From positions 1 to 64,000 of the forward strand of contig NZ_WKKI01000004.1 of NCBI RefSeq assembly GCF_009674805.1: 64,000 nucleotides of DNA, written 5' to 3'. The notes under the pieces are model-generated. The model had not been told where the DNA came from, did no database searches, and worked only from the letters and a program-made list of their open reading frames with translations. Below, piece after piece: positions 8,464 to 17,384 of this stretch. The translations under genes were made by a program, and so were the position numbers. The DNA comes from Metabacillus lacus (GTDB taxonomy: Bacteria; Bacillota; Bacilli; Bacillales; Bacillaceae). Each line of letters starts with the position of its first letter. Within the stretch, counting starts at the first letter, position 1.

Positions 8464-9072
8464 TTAAAAGAACGGTGTTATAAACATACCCATGATCAAA
8501 GACACTACCCCTATTCCAATTGCCCAGGCTCCTAGCGTCTTGGAACCTTGACGACGTGCGATAAACCCGATGATAATGCCTGCAGCTCCCAAAATGATTG
8601 GAAGGACAAACAATGAAAGGATCGACAAGCCAATTGCCAGAAAACCAACACTTCTGCCGCTCATCACTCCGGCACCGCCTTGATCTCCCTGGTTCATTGA
8701 ACTTTTATTATTGTTGTCTCTGCCTGCTGAAACAGGAGCAGTCAGTTCCGCTGATGTTTCCTCACGGTATTGATCAGAATTATCCTCTTTTTGAAGACCC
8801 GTCTGATTGCTGGAGTCTTCATTTGTATACGTCGGTGTGATACTGCTTGTAGGTCCTGAAGCAGTATGATAGCTTCTGCTGGACGCAGTTGCACCTGCAT
8901 CTCCCTGAGTCGACTGATCAGCATATTGATCAGATGGTCCCTTTTGAGAATACTGGTCACCCTGATTAGAGTTGGCACCCAGATTTTCATCTGTCCCAAT
9001 GTGATCCTGGTCGTCTTTCATGTCGCTGTTTACCATACCATTATGGTAGTCGTAATTTTTGTCATCAGACAT
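8464..9072 (-). CDS. Hypothetical membrane protein, DUF4190-like C terminus (YqfX position)
   Basis: This 202-residue protein has two parts. Residues 1 to about 130 are strongly polar and low-complexity, rich in Asp, Gln, Ser and Asn. The last 70 form two hydrophobic helices joined by a short Arg-rich loop (IIGFIARRQGSKTLGAWAIGIGV), typical of DUF4190-type small membrane domains. The start is the ATG at 9072, with AAGGAGG seven bases upstream; earlier in-frame ATGs lack this. B. subtilis has yqfX at this position between ispG and zur, so it is probably the counterpart. Function unknown; the polar region is likely disordered. Confidence 0.75.
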   Translation of the reverse strand: MSDDKNYDYHNGMVNSDMKDDQDHIGTDENLGANSNQGDQYSQKGPSDQYADQSTQGDAGATASSRSYHTASGPTSSITPTYTNEDSSNQTGLQKEDNSDQYREETSAELTAPVSAGRDNNNKSSMNQGDQGGAGVMSGRSVGFLAIGLSILSLFVLPIILGAAGIIIGFIARRQGSKTLGAWAIGIGVVSLIMGMFITPFF

Positions 9073-9165
9073 TGTCATTCCTCCTTCTTTTCTTGTTGAA
9101 GAAAGCATTAATAGTATGAGTAGATCAGCGCTGACTATAACTGTTAAAGATTAGGACACACAAGA

Positions 9166-9189
9166 AGATAGCAGGATGTCCTGCTATCT
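9166..9189. repeat. Perfect 11-bp palindrome
   Basis: AGATAGCAGGA is followed after two bases by its exact reverse complement, between the end of the znu-zur operon and the YqfX-like gene. There is no T run; role unknown. Confidence 0.5.
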
Positions 9190-9225
9190 CGATGAAAACC
9201 CAGGACTGAGGAATGTTTTCTTTTC

Positions 9226-9257
9226 AAAAAAAACACCCGGATATTTTTCCGGGTGTT
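9226..9257 (-). terminator. Terminator of the znu-zur operon
   Basis: AACACCCGG/CCGGGTGTT stem with an 8-nt AT loop is followed on the minus strand by a run of seven T. The stem overlaps the zur stop codon. Confidence 0.85.
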
Positions 9258-9667
9258 CACATGCATTGAGGGCATGTACCGTATATTTCAAATTTATGAC
9301 CGCTGACATCATAGCCCTGCAGGGAATCACGCAAGCGATCCATAGGGCAAAGCTCTATTTCCTTGGTCTTTCCACATGTCAGGCAAATAAAATGATGATG
9401 ATGATGATTTACAGAGCAAGTGAATCTAAAGTGCTTTTCACCTGATAACTCAGTGCTTTCAAGAATACCCAGATCTGCGAAAATAGACAGATTTCTGTAT
9501 ATAGTATCAAAACTCAGGCCTGGATAATCTTCCTTCAAAGTTTCCTGAACCTCTTTGGCCGTTAAATACTTATCAGACTGCGCAAATAAATCCAGCATGT
9601 CTTCCCGCTTGTTTGTGAATTTGTATCCTTCTTCCTTTAACAATTGCAATGCCTGCTGTACATTCAT
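9257..9667 (-). CDS. zur: Zinc uptake repressor Zur (Fur family)
   Basis: Zur is a zinc-sensing repressor that shuts off zinc import when zinc is plentiful. The 136-residue protein has an N-terminal winged helix ([16 protein letters not shown], then [17 protein letters not shown]) and a C-terminal metal-sensing and dimer domain with [16 protein letters not shown] and a final CPQC, giving the two CxxC pairs that hold structural zinc. Its ATG overlaps the stop of znuB by four bases, so it is the last gene of znuC-znuB-zur. Fur and PerR are alternatives, but coupling to zinc-transporter genes favours Zur. Confidence 0.93.
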   Translation of the reverse strand: MNVQQALQLLKEEGYKFTNKREDMLDLFAQSDKYLTAKEVQETLKEDYPGLSFDTIYRNLSIFADLGILESTELSGEKHFRFTCSVNHHHHHFICLTCGKTKEIELCPMDRLRDSLQGYDVSGHKFEIYGTCPQCM

Positions 9668-10506
9668 GATTTTAACCCCCTTTTAACTTTACTGAAAATT
9701 AACGTTATAATCAAGATGAAAACAGATAACATCACAATCGTCCCCCCAGGAGCCAAGTCCAGGTTATAGGCAAGAATTAAGCCTACAATGACGGAAATCT
9801 CTCCAAACAGAACAGAGAAGAAAATTGCTTGTTTGAAACCTTTCGCTATCCTGATTGCTGCTGCTACAGGAAGGGTCATTAAGGATGAAACGAGAAGGAT
9901 GCCGACAATTCTCATTGAAGCGGCAATTACCAGTGCAACAGTCAAAATAAAGATGAAATGAATCCATCTTGCCTTTACTCCCGAGGCTGCAGCATATTCT
10001 TCATCAAAACTCAGCAAAAATAATTCTTTAAACAGCACAATGATGATTAACAGCACAACAACAGAAATGCCTGTCACAATATATAAATCAGATCTCGTTA
10101 CTGCACTGACACTGCCAAACAGGTAGCTGAATAAGTCGGTATTAAAGCCATTGGCCAGGGAAATAAATATAACTCCGAGTCCGATGCCTCCTGAAAGTAT
10201 AATCGGTATAGCCAGCTCCTGATAATGCTTATACACTGTACGTAGTTTTTCAATCATCAGAGAGCCTCCTACTGAAAAGGCCATTCCCAGGTAAAGGGGG
10301 TTAAGCCCGCTGAAGCCCATGACCTTCTTTTCAAGCAGAAGGGAAGCTGCAATCCCCGCAAGAGTGACGTGGCTGAGTGCATCCGCAATTAAGGAAAGCC
10401 TCCTGACAACAATAAACACTCCAAGCAGAGGTGCAATAAATCCTATTAACACCCCGGATATAAAAGCATTTTGCAAAAATTCATATTGAAACATACTGCT
10501 TAACAT
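9664..10506 (-). CDS. znuB: Zinc ABC transporter permease
   Basis: This 280-residue integral membrane permease of the ABC-3 family (ZnuB/AdcB/MntB) has about eight hydrophobic segments and typical motifs, including [23 protein letters not shown] near the N terminus and [12 protein letters not shown] in the central cytoplasmic loop. It forms the channel for metal delivered by a lipoprotein not encoded in this window. It lies between the ATPase gene and zur, and overlaps zur. Zinc is preferred over manganese because of zur and the Zur-like operator. Confidence 0.92.
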   Translation of the reverse strand: MLSSMFQYEFLQNAFISGVLIGFIAPLLGVFIVVRRLSLIADALSHVTLAGIAASLLLEKKVMGFSGLNPLYLGMAFSVGGSLMIEKLRTVYKHYQELAIPIILSGGIGLGVIFISLANGFNTDLFSYLFGSVSAVTRSDLYIVTGISVVVLLIIIVLFKELFLLSFDEEYAAASGVKARWIHFIFILTVALVIAASMRIVGILLVSSLMTLPVAAAIRIAKGFKQAIFFSVLFGEISVIVGLILAYNLDLAPGGTIVMLSVFILIITLIFSKVKRGLKS

Positions 10507-10523
10507 GTTAAAAGTCTCCCAAC

Positions 10524-11291
10524 CTAATGATGATGGTGGTGATCATGCGTGATAATATTTACGGAGTGTCCATAAAAATCAGATAGTCCCTGTTCACCCA
10601 TTGCTTCAAATTCAGCAGAATTACCATGAAAATGAAGGTGTTTGTTTAGGCATGCTACATGAGTCACCTTGTCAGTTATTGTGCCTACATCATGTGTTAC
10701 AAGAATCAGCGTAATGCCCAGCCTTTTATTCAAATCCTGAAGCATATGATAAAAATTTTCGACTGTTCCTGCGTCAACGCCTACAGTAGGTTCGTCGAGA
10801 ATTAAAAGCTGAGGATCACTTACCAGAGCCCTGGCAATAAACGTTCTTTGCTGCTGTCCTCCTGAAAGCTCGCCGATATTTCTATCAGAAAACTCACTTA
10901 ACCCTACTGCTTCGATGGCAGCCGCTGTCTTTTTCTTGTCACTTTGAGACATCCTCTTAAACAAGCCCAGCTTAGCAGTCAGCCCGCTGGATACGACTTC
11001 CTGCACAGAAGCAGGAAAACCTGTATTAAAACTGTTCGCTTTTTGGGAGACGAACCCTATATCATGCTTATTTTTAAACTTTCTAATATCCTCTCCAAAC
11101 AGCCTCACCTCTCCATGCTGAGGCTTTAAAAGACCGAGCAGACACTTTAGAAGCGTTGTTTTGCCTGAGCCGTTTGGACCAACAAGCCCCAGAAAAGACC
11201 CTTTTTCAACTGTTAAATTAATATCTTCCAGCACTTTTTGCCTGTCATAGTAAAATGACAAGTGCCGTATGTCAATAACAGCATCCTTCAC
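10524..11291 (-). CDS. znuC: Zinc ABC transporter ATP-binding protein with His-rich tail
   Basis: This is the ATPase of the zinc importer. It has Walker A GPNGSGKTT, Q-loop region VSQKAN, signature LSGGQQQR, Walker B LLILDEP and the switch THD. The last residues are HDHHHHH, a likely metal-binding tail. The frame opens at a TTG at 11306, but a GTG at 11291 sits six bases after AAGGTG and removes a few non-conserved residues, so I use it (255 residues). First gene of znuC-znuB-zur, spaced 17 bp from znuB. Confidence 0.92.
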   Translation of the reverse strand: MKDAVIDIRHLSFYYDRQKVLEDINLTVEKGSFLGLVGPNGSGKTTLLKCLLGLLKPQHGEVRLFGEDIRKFKNKHDIGFVSQKANSFNTGFPASVQEVVSSGLTAKLGLFKRMSQSDKKKTAAAIEAVGLSEFSDRNIGELSGGQQQRTFIARALVSDPQLLILDEPTVGVDAGTVENFYHMLQDLNKRLGITLILVTHDVGTITDKVTHVACLNKHLHFHGNSAEFEAMGEQGLSDFYGHSVNIITHDHHHHH

Positions 11292-11314
11292 ACAGTTCAC
11301 CTTCAATCTATAAG

Positions 11315-11327
11315 AATCGTTACGATT
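11315..11327. promoter_or_regulatory. Zur-box-like operator
   Basis: AATCGTTACGATT is a 13-bp perfect palindrome about a central T. Its TCGT/ACGA half sites match the core of Bacillus Zur boxes. It lies 24 bp upstream of the znuC start, which suggests autorepression of the operon by its third gene product. Match is by eye; binding is inferred. Confidence 0.65.
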
Positions 11328-11482
11328 TATTATTCAAAATCATCGCATTTCACTTAGCCCGGAAGCCCGCTGGACTAAGTCCGCGTCACCTGCTCAATTG
11401 CTTTGTTCCGCTGAACCTCTATAAATAGAAAAATGGCAGCAAATTGCAACCATTATAAAAAAGTTATAAGAATAACATTAAA

Positions 11483-11511
11483 ATTATGCCCCAGTGCCAA
11501 AAAAATGTCAA
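11483..11511 (-). promoter_or_regulatory. Sigma-A-type promoter, probably znuCB-zur
   Basis: On the minus strand TTGACA (11506-11511) and CATAAT (11483-11488) are 17 bases apart. It is the best promoter upstream of znuC, but lies about 150 bp from the Zur-like operator. Confidence 0.6.
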
Positions 11512-11659
11512 GGCAGACGCCTTTTTTGTACTCATTGTAAGTAATCCGTTGAGCCTGCTGCCAGATATAACAGGAGCCGTCAAAGATGGAAAACAGCTGT
11601 GAAAAGTAGGCACATCTGCCAAGCCCGCTCCATACATTGTTGTGAGGAGGGATTTTACA

Positions 11660-11914
11660 TTGATTTTAATTCAAAAACTTGTGAATCAGAAGCTTAATAC
11701 CATTTCACCTGAAGAATTGCTGAAATTTGCAGCACAATACAAGATCAGCATTACCCAGGATCAATCTGCAAAAGTAGCTAAGCTCCTAAAAGGAAAGAAT
11801 ATTAATGTATTTGATGAAAAGGAAAAAAAATCACTTTTGGAATCTGTGTCATCGATCACCTCGCCACAAACAGCACAGCAGGTCAACAAGCTATTGCAGC
11901 AGCTCGGTGGATGA
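11660..11914 (+). CDS. yqfT: DUF2624 family protein YqfT
   Basis: A small, soluble, mostly helical protein of 84 residues (MILIQKLVNQKL... ending NKLLQQLGG) rich in Lys and Gln, matching the YqfT/DUF2624 family known from Bacillus at this locus beside nfo. The start is the TTG at 11660, eight bases after GAGGAGGG; a GTG at 11642 would place that ribosome site inside the gene. It converges with nfo across a shared terminator. Function unknown. Confidence 0.75.
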   Translation: MILIQKLVNQKLNTISPEELLKFAAQYKISITQDQSAKVAKLLKGKNINVFDEKEKKSLLESVSSITSPQTAQQVNKLLQQLGG

Positions 11915-11922
11915 GACTACAT

Positions 11923-11954
11923 AAAAAAGGAAGCAATGTCCTGCTTCCTTTTTT
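11923..11954. terminator. Bidirectional terminator, yqfT and nfo
   Basis: AAAAAAGGAAGCA pairs with TGCTTCCTTTTTT around a 6-nt loop between the convergent genes. Confidence 0.9.
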
Positions 11955-11959
11955 ACTCA

Positions 11960-12868
11960 TTATAGCGCTTTTAGAGGCTGCGCTTGAATTTTAGTTAGCA
12001 GCTCTTCATCAAATTTCTTACTGAAAAGCATGTCAATTTCAAACTTGTATGGAGGCTTCTTATATTTCTTGTCTTCTCCAACATAAGGTGTTTCCAATAT
12101 TTTTGGAATGCCGGCAAGCTGTTCATGATGCACGATATAAGATATTGCTTCAAAGCCAATATGTCCAAAGCCGATATTTTCATGACGGTCTTTTCTGGCC
12201 CCTGCAAGATTTTTGCTATCGTTGATGTGAAGCACTTTTAAACGGTCCAGACCGATAATGGAATCAAATTCTTCAAGAACGCCGTCAAAGTCGTTAACAA
12301 TGTCGTAGCCTGCATCATGGATATGACATGTATCAAAACAAACAGACAAATGCTGATTATGAGTTACACCCTCCATGATTTGCGCCAGTTCCTGAAAAGA
12401 CCTGCCGCATTCAGTACCTTTTCCCGCCATGGTTTCAAGTGCGATCTGCACCTCTGAATCTTTATCAAGAACCTCATTTAATCCTTCGATAATTTTTTCT
12501 ATGCCTTTCTCGCTTCCTGCTCCTACATGGGCACCAGGATGGAGAACTATTTGCTTTGCTCCCAGCGAGGCTGTTCTGTCCATCTCAGTTCGAAGGAAGT
12601 TGACTCCCAGCTCAAACGTTGCAGGATTTGTTGTATTTCCAATGTTAATAATATATGGTGCATGAACAACTATATCGGATATTCCGTTTTCAGCCATGTG
12701 CTTCAGGCCATTTTCTATGTTCAGGTCTGCAATACTTTTTCGTCTTGTATTTTGTGGCGCCCCCGTATAGATCATAAATGTATTTGCGCCGTACGAGACT
12801 GCTTCCTCGCTTGCAGCCAGGAGCATTTTTTTTCCGCTCATAGACACATGTGACCCTATCTTCAGCAT
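11960..12868 (-). CDS. nfo: Endonuclease IV (AP endonuclease)
   Basis: Nfo cuts DNA 5' of abasic sites in base excision repair, using three zinc ions in a TIM barrel. The 302-residue protein shows LKIGSHVSM at the N terminus and the conserved metal-ligand motifs [29 protein letters not shown] and HINDSK. The start is the ATG at 12868, with AGGGGG upstream; a frame extension of 10 codons overlaps cshB and is unlikely. It follows cshB by 10 bp, the cshB-nfo order of B. subtilis. Confidence 0.96.
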   Translation of the reverse strand: MLKIGSHVSMSGKKMLLAASEEAVSYGANTFMIYTGAPQNTRRKSIADLNIENGLKHMAENGISDIVVHAPYIINIGNTTNPATFELGVNFLRTEMDRTASLGAKQIVLHPGAHVGAGSEKGIEKIIEGLNEVLDKDSEVQIALETMAGKGTECGRSFQELAQIMEGVTHNQHLSVCFDTCHIHDAGYDIVNDFDGVLEEFDSIIGLDRLKVLHINDSKNLAGARKDRHENIGFGHIGFEAISYIVHHEQLAGIPKILETPYVGEDKKYKKPPYKFEIDMLFSKKFDEELLTKIQAQPLKAL

Positions 12869-12878
12869 TTTAATCCCC

Positions 12879-14195
12879 CTACTTGCCTTTTCTGCCAAGT
12901 CTTCTTTGTCTTTTTTTAATTTTATCCATTTCCTGCTGCATCTTCTTCTTGTATCCCGGCTTTACAGCCTTTGGTTTTCTCACCAGCCTTTTAGCTGTTT
13001 CATCCGCTTCATCCGGCGTTCTCGTACGTTTTTTTCTGCTGTTTCTATCTTCAAGCTTTCTCCATTCTCCCTTAACAATGTCTCTGTTTTCAAAGCTGAT
13101 TCCTAGCTTTTCCAACCTGATTATACTGTCTTCATCTGAGAGATCGTAAATAGTGGCTGCTGTTCCTGAAGCTTCAGCTCTTGCTGTTCTTCCAACCCTG
13201 TGGATGTAAAAATCAAGATCGCTTGGCAGCTCAAAGTTAATAACATGGCTGATTCCTTTAATATCAATACCCCTTGCCGCCAGGTCAGTGGCAACAATAT
13301 ATTGAAATTCCAGATCATTAATCTGCTTCATCACTTTCTTTCTTTCCCGTGGCGAAAGATCTCCATGAATTCTTCCTGTTTTCATTCCCTTTTGTGCAAG
13401 AGCGTCTGCTACTTCATCCGCTTTCTTTTTTGTATTGGTAAAAACAATCGCCAAGTATGGATTAAACGCCTTTAGCAGCTCATGTAATATATTCACTTTG
13501 TTTCTATGTCTCAGCGGAATCAGTAAATGTTCAATTTTGGCAGCAGTCGCCTGCTTTGGTGCTACATGTGTAAATTTAGGGTTTTCCATATACTTTTTCA
13601 AAAACCCTTTCAGCCTTTCAGGGATTGTTGCTGAAAAGACCAGCATTTGAAGCTTTTCAGGCATATGGCTTCCAATTTGATCCACATCCTCGAGGAACCC
13701 CATATCAAGCATGAGATCCGCTTCATCAATAACGAGCGTTTTCACCTGATGGACAAACAGGGCCTGCTCTTTAATCAAATCGTTGATTCTGCCCGGAGTA
13801 CCAATCACAAGATTAGGCTGCTGCTTTAATTTTTCAATCGCCCTCTGCTTGTCTGTTCCTCCGATGAATAGCTTTGCAGATATTGCCTGATCCTTAGGAG
13901 CAAATTTTATCAGCTTCTGTGCTTCCAAGTAGATTTGATTGGCAAGCTCTCGTGTTGGAGCTGTGATGACTGCTTGTACATGAGGAATGGAAGTATCAAT
14001 TTTTTCTATGATTGGCAGCAGGTAAGCAAGCGTCTTTCCTGTCCCGGTCTGTGACTGCCCGATTGCGCTTTCGCCTTTCAGCAGAGCAGGCAGAAGTCTT
14101 TCCTGAATCTCGGTCGGTTCATAAAATCCTAAATCTTCAATTGCTTCTATAAGAAAAGGCTTCAGTGAAAACCTCTCAAATTTTGTTTCCGGCAT
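12879..14195 (-). CDS. cshB: DEAD-box RNA helicase CshB
   Basis: This ATP-dependent RNA helicase (438 residues) has the motifs in order: Q motif FEPTEIQ-type near residue 26 (here FYEPTEIQ), motif I SQTGTGKT, Ia PTRELA, Ib [15 protein letters not shown] in place of the usual DEAD continuation, [16 protein letters not shown], and [11 protein letters not shown]. The C-terminal 60 residues are very basic ([11 protein letters not shown]... [12 protein letters not shown]), likely an RNA-binding tail. In Bacillus CshB acts in cold shock and RNA metabolism. Identity as CshB rather than CshA rests on length, the tail and the nfo/ispH neighbourhood. Confidence 0.92.
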   Translation of the reverse strand: MPETKFERFSLKPFLIEAIEDLGFYEPTEIQERLLPALLKGESAIGQSQTGTGKTLAYLLPIIEKIDTSIPHVQAVITAPTRELANQIYLEAQKLIKFAPKDQAISAKLFIGGTDKQRAIEKLKQQPNLVIGTPGRINDLIKEQALFVHQVKTLVIDEADLMLDMGFLEDVDQIGSHMPEKLQMLVFSATIPERLKGFLKKYMENPKFTHVAPKQATAAKIEHLLIPLRHRNKVNILHELLKAFNPYLAIVFTNTKKKADEVADALAQKGMKTGRIHGDLSPRERKKVMKQINDLEFQYIVATDLAARGIDIKGISHVINFELPSDLDFYIHRVGRTARAEASGTAATIYDLSDEDSIIRLEKLGISFENRDIVKGEWRKLEDRNSRKKRTRTPDEADETAKRLVRKPKAVKPGYKKKMQQEMDKIKKRQRRLGRKGK

Positions 14196-14456
14196 ATTTT
14201 ATTCTCCTTTAATGTGCTGTATTAGCTAATCAGCGTCCAAATAGCTTGAGTTCATCTCCACATTATATAGCATTACCTTTTAAAACACCAATCTCTTATG
14301 AACTTGTTCATTTTTGTCCCTTTTTTGGAAGCGTCCAGCGCAGAAACAGGGTGAAAAGCCTGCATATCAGTATCTCCGCTCTTTTTCTATAAACATTTTG
14401 CCCCAATTATGCATACGTTAAAGGTAGATATTAGTTTTATGAGAGGAGGGTATGTT

Positions 14457-15119
14457 ATGTTCCAGCAAAGACCAATGCCGCCAATGAATCCTGGAAACAT
14501 GAACATGAGAGGGCCGTTTCAGCAGCCGTTCGGAAGAGGTATGGGAAATATGGGAGGTATGGGAGGAATGCAGCAATTCCGCCAGATGGGGATGGGCCAG
14601 CAATTTCCTTATCAGCAGGCGCCCGTGAAAACAGGAGGACTGAAAGGCATGATTTCGAAGATCCTTCCGGGAGGCGGCCAGAATGCTGCCAACGCTGCCG
14701 GTGGAGCAGCCAGAAGTCTGCCAGGTATCGGCGGCGTTCCCGCTATTGGAGGAGTTCAAGCAGCGGCTGGAAGTGCACAGGGCATTTCCGGCCTGATGAA
14801 TCCCCAGAATATTTCAGGTATGCTCGGCAATGTCCAGAAGGTTCTTGGAATGGCACAGCAAGTAACACCAATGGTGCAGCAGTATGGGCCGCTGGTCAGA
14901 AATCTTCCTGCCATGATGAAAATATACAGTGAATTAAAAAATACCGGCAGTGATTCCAATGAGGAAAACAGTACGGAACAAGAAGCTCCGCCAGCTGCTC
15001 AGCCTGTACAAATCAGCGAAAGCACCACAGCTGAAATAGACTACGAGGATGCCCCGCAAGAGGTTCAGGAGCCAAGGGCTGTAAGAAGCGGTGCGTCAAG
15101 GCCTCGCCTTTATGTGTAG
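14457..15119 (+). CDS. yqfQ: YqfQ/VrrA family protein
   Basis: A 220-residue low-complexity protein. The first 60 residues are rich in Met, Gly, Gln and Pro with repeated GMGNMGG-like units; the middle is Gly/Ala-rich, then a short helical region (GMLGNVQKVLGMAQQVTPMVQQYGPLVRNLPAMMKIYSEL) and an acidic tail. This matches YqfQ of B. subtilis and VrrA of the B. cereus group, whose gene holds a variable-number repeat. The start is the ATG at 14457 six bases after GGAGGG. Next to ispH, as in relatives. Function unknown. Confidence 0.85.
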   Translation: MFQQRPMPPMNPGNMNMRGPFQQPFGRGMGNMGGMGGMQQFRQMGMGQQFPYQQAPVKTGGLKGMISKILPGGGQNAANAAGGAARSLPGIGGVPAIGGVQAAAGSAQGISGLMNPQNISGMLGNVQKVLGMAQQVTPMVQQYGPLVRNLPAMMKIYSELKNTGSDSNEENSTEQEAPPAAQPVQISESTTAEIDYEDAPQEVQEPRAVRSGASRPRLYV

Positions 15120-15179
15120 ATTTCTTTGAATTTCAACGGACAATTCGATATAATATGAAGTGATTGAACGATGGATTTT

Positions 15180-15202
15180 AAAAAGCCTTTTATGGCTTTT
15201 TT
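15180..15202 (+). terminator. yqfQ terminator
   Basis: AAAAAGCC and GGCTTTTTT with a 6-nt loop separate yqfQ from ispH. Confidence 0.75.
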
Positions 15203-15254
15203 ACTGTTTAGATGGACAAGCATTGCGCTTGGCTCTCTTGAGGAGGAATGACAT

Positions 15255-16199
15255 TTGAAAGTAATTAAAATTGCACCCCGGGGCTATTGCTATGGTGTTG
15301 TAGATGCGATGGTAATAGCCAAGAATGCTGCTTTAGATAAAACTCTGCCAAGACCTATTTATATCTTGGGAATGATTGTTCATAATAAACATGTTACAGA
15401 TGCTTTTGAAGAAGAAGGAATTATCACACTGGATGGAGAGAACCGCCTTGAAATCCTCAGTAAGATAGAAAGCGGAACTGTTATTTTCACAGCCCACGGA
15501 ATCTCCCCGGAGGTCAGAGAGCTGGCAAGCAGGAAAGGATTGGTCACGCTGGATGCCACCTGCCCTGATGTAACAAGAACTCATGACCTGATTCGCGAAA
15601 AAGAAGCGGAAGGCTATCAAGTTATCTATATTGGCAAAAAAGGCCACCCTGAGCCTGAAGGAGCTGTTGGTGTAGCCCCAGCCATCGTTCATCTTGTGGA
15701 GACAGAGGAAGACGTTAAAAACCTAACACTGAACAGCGAAAAAATTATTGTTACGAACCAGACAACCATGAGCCAATGGGATGTTGGAGATATTATGGAA
15801 CTGGTAAAAGACAAATTCCCTCATGTTGAATTTCATCAGGAAATTTGTCTGGCCACTCAAGTGCGTCAGGAAGCGGTAGCCGAGCAGGCTGGTGAAGCGG
15901 ACCTGACAATCGTTGTAGGAGATCCAAAAAGCAATAACAGCAACCGCTTAGCACAGGTGTCTGAACAAATCGCAGGTACAAGAGCTTACCGTGTCTCTGA
16001 TGTACGTGATATTCAGCTGGAATGGCTGCAAGGGATTGAGACGGTGGCAGTGACTGCAGGTGCCTCTACACCTACGCCCATTACAAAGGAGGTCATTCAG
16101 TTTCTGGAGAAATTTGAAGAAGCTGATTCCTCTACATGGCTTCAGGAGCACAGCATTCCTCTCAAGAAAATTTTGCCTAAAGTAAAATCAAAAGCATAA
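15255..16199 (+). CDS. ispH: 4-hydroxy-3-methylbut-2-enyl diphosphate reductase IspH (LytB)
   Basis: IspH makes isopentenyl and dimethylallyl diphosphate from HMBPP, the last MEP pathway step. The three [4Fe-4S] ligands are visible: Cys12 in PRGYCYGVV, one in TLDATCPDV near residue 103 and one in HQEICLATQ near 198. FTAHGIS and TNQTTMS substrate motifs are present. Length 314 suits the Bacillus type. The start is TTG, eight bases after AGGAGG. IspG, the enzyme before it, is encoded 8 kb upstream. Confidence 0.97.
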   Translation: MKVIKIAPRGYCYGVVDAMVIAKNAALDKTLPRPIYILGMIVHNKHVTDAFEEEGIITLDGENRLEILSKIESGTVIFTAHGISPEVRELASRKGLVTLDATCPDVTRTHDLIREKEAEGYQVIYIGKKGHPEPEGAVGVAPAIVHLVETEEDVKNLTLNSEKIIVTNQTTMSQWDVGDIMELVKDKFPHVEFHQEICLATQVRQEAVAEQAGEADLTIVVGDPKSNNSNRLAQVSEQIAGTRAYRVSDVRDIQLEWLQGIETVAVTAGASTPTPITKEVIQFLEKFEEADSSTWLQEHSIPLKKILPKVKSKA

Positions 16200-16204
16200 T
16201 TACA

Positions 16205-16239
16205 AAGAAAGCTGGCGGGAAGTTTCCGCCAGCTTTCTT
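16205..16239. terminator. Bidirectional terminator, ispH and yqfO
   Basis: AAGAAAGCTGGCGG pairs perfectly with CCGCCAGCTTTCTT around a 7-nt loop between the convergent genes. Confidence 0.85.
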
Positions 16240-16262
16240 CTTTCTTGCCTGTTCTTCATCTT

Positions 16263-17384
16263 TTAAAGGAATAAAAAAGGATCCGTTCTGGATTCTGATG
16301 CAAACACGCTGAGTTCAAATGACTTCTCATTCGCCATTGAGAGCAGAACGTCAGCTGCGCCCTGTTTCATTATACTTTCTATATGATGGCCTGCGTCAAT
16401 GATATTCAATCCAAGCATCATCGCATCATGAGCTGTATGATAATAAATATCACCAGTAACAAACACATCTGCCCCGCTGAACTTTGCCTGGTGAATATAC
16501 TTATTTCCATCTCCGCCAAGCACCGCTGCTTTTTTCACAGTATCATCAGGGTTTCCAACAATCCTCACTGTATCTACATTCAAGGACTGCTTAACATGTT
16601 CTGCAAATCTCTTAAGTGTCATTTCTTCAGGAACCTGTCCCACTCTCCCCAACCCTCTTTGAATTCCTTCGTTTTCCAGAGGGATGATGTCATATGCAAC
16701 TTCTTCATAGGGATGCGCTTTTTTCAAGGCAGAGAGTACCATCTTTTCCCTGCTTTTCGGATAGATTGTTTCTAGTTTCACTTCATGTACTTCTTCCATC
16801 TCCCCAGGCTCTCCAAGGTATGGGTGAGATCCTTCCAGAGGAAGAAATGATCCTGTTCCTTCGGTTGTAAAGGTGCAGTGGCTGTAATTGCCGATATGTC
16901 CTGCCCCTGCATCCCCCAAAGCTTTTTTCACCTGTTTCTTATGCGTCTCAGGGACAAAGGCAATGAGCCTTTTTAATTCATCTGTATATGTAGGGGCTAA
17001 CAGCTTTGTGTCTGTAAGGCCGAGAGCACCGGCCAACATATCATTTACGCCTCCGTCTGCTACATCCAGATTCGTATGTGCTGCGTACACAGCAATATCA
17101 TGCTTGATGCATTTCTCAATTATTCTTCCTGATGGTGTATCTGTAATAACATTTTTTAACGATCTGAAAAGTGGAGGATGATGGGCAATGATCAGGTCAG
17201 CCCCTTTTTCAATAGCTTCATCAACAACTTCCTCCATCACATCCAGTGTCATCATCACCTGGGAAACAGGCTTATTCAGTGTGCCGATTTGAAGACCGAT
17301 TTTGTCTCCTTCTAGCGCAAGTGATTTAGGTGCATAGCTTTCAAATAATGAAATGACTTCATAGCCGTTGGGGACTTTACTCAT
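16263..17384 (-). CDS. yqfO: Nif3-like dinuclear metal centre protein YqfO
   Basis: This NIF3/DUF34 protein of 373 residues has the metal-binding motif LIIAHHPPLF near residue 65, AAHTNLD near 100, and the C-terminal DIYYHTAHDA... NIIDAGHH motif. Between them an inserted PII-like domain (about residues 130-230) is present, as in the Bacillus type. The family forms a hexameric ring with a two-metal site; the cellular role is still debated. The start is the ATG at 17384 after AGGAGG, overlapping the trmK stop by eight bases, so the two are one unit. Confidence 0.92.
   Translation of the reverse strand: MSKVPNGYEVISLFESYAPKSLALEGDKIGLQIGTLNKPVSQVMMTLDVMEEVVDEAIEKGADLIIAHHPPLFRSLKNVITDTPSGRIIEKCIKHDIAVYAAHTNLDVADGGVNDMLAGALGLTDTKLLAPTYTDELKRLIAFVPETHKKQVKKALGDAGAGHIGNYSHCTFTTEGTGSFLPLEGSHPYLGEPGEMEEVHEVKLETIYPKSREKMVLSALKKAHPYEEVAYDIIPLENEGIQRGLGRVGQVPEEMTLKRFAEHVKQSLNVDTVRIVGNPDDTVKKAAVLGGDGNKYIHQAKFSGADVFVTGDIYYHTAHDAMMLGLNIIDAGHHIESIMKQGAADVLLSMANEKSFELSVFASESRTDPFLFL

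Larger units (their letters stand above)
11292..11659. other. Divergent intergenic region, znuC and yqfT
   Basis: This 368-bp gap holds the znu promoter (11483-11511), a hairpin (11352-11380: ACTTAGCC pairing with GGaCTAAGT) and the Zur-like operator (11315-11327), all within the presumed znu leader. Nothing convincing marks the yqfT promoter. Confidence 0.6.

Noticed and set aside
9176-9445. 89-codon plus-strand frame across the zur end
   Set aside because: Antisense to the conserved CxxC and His region of zur and crosses its terminator.
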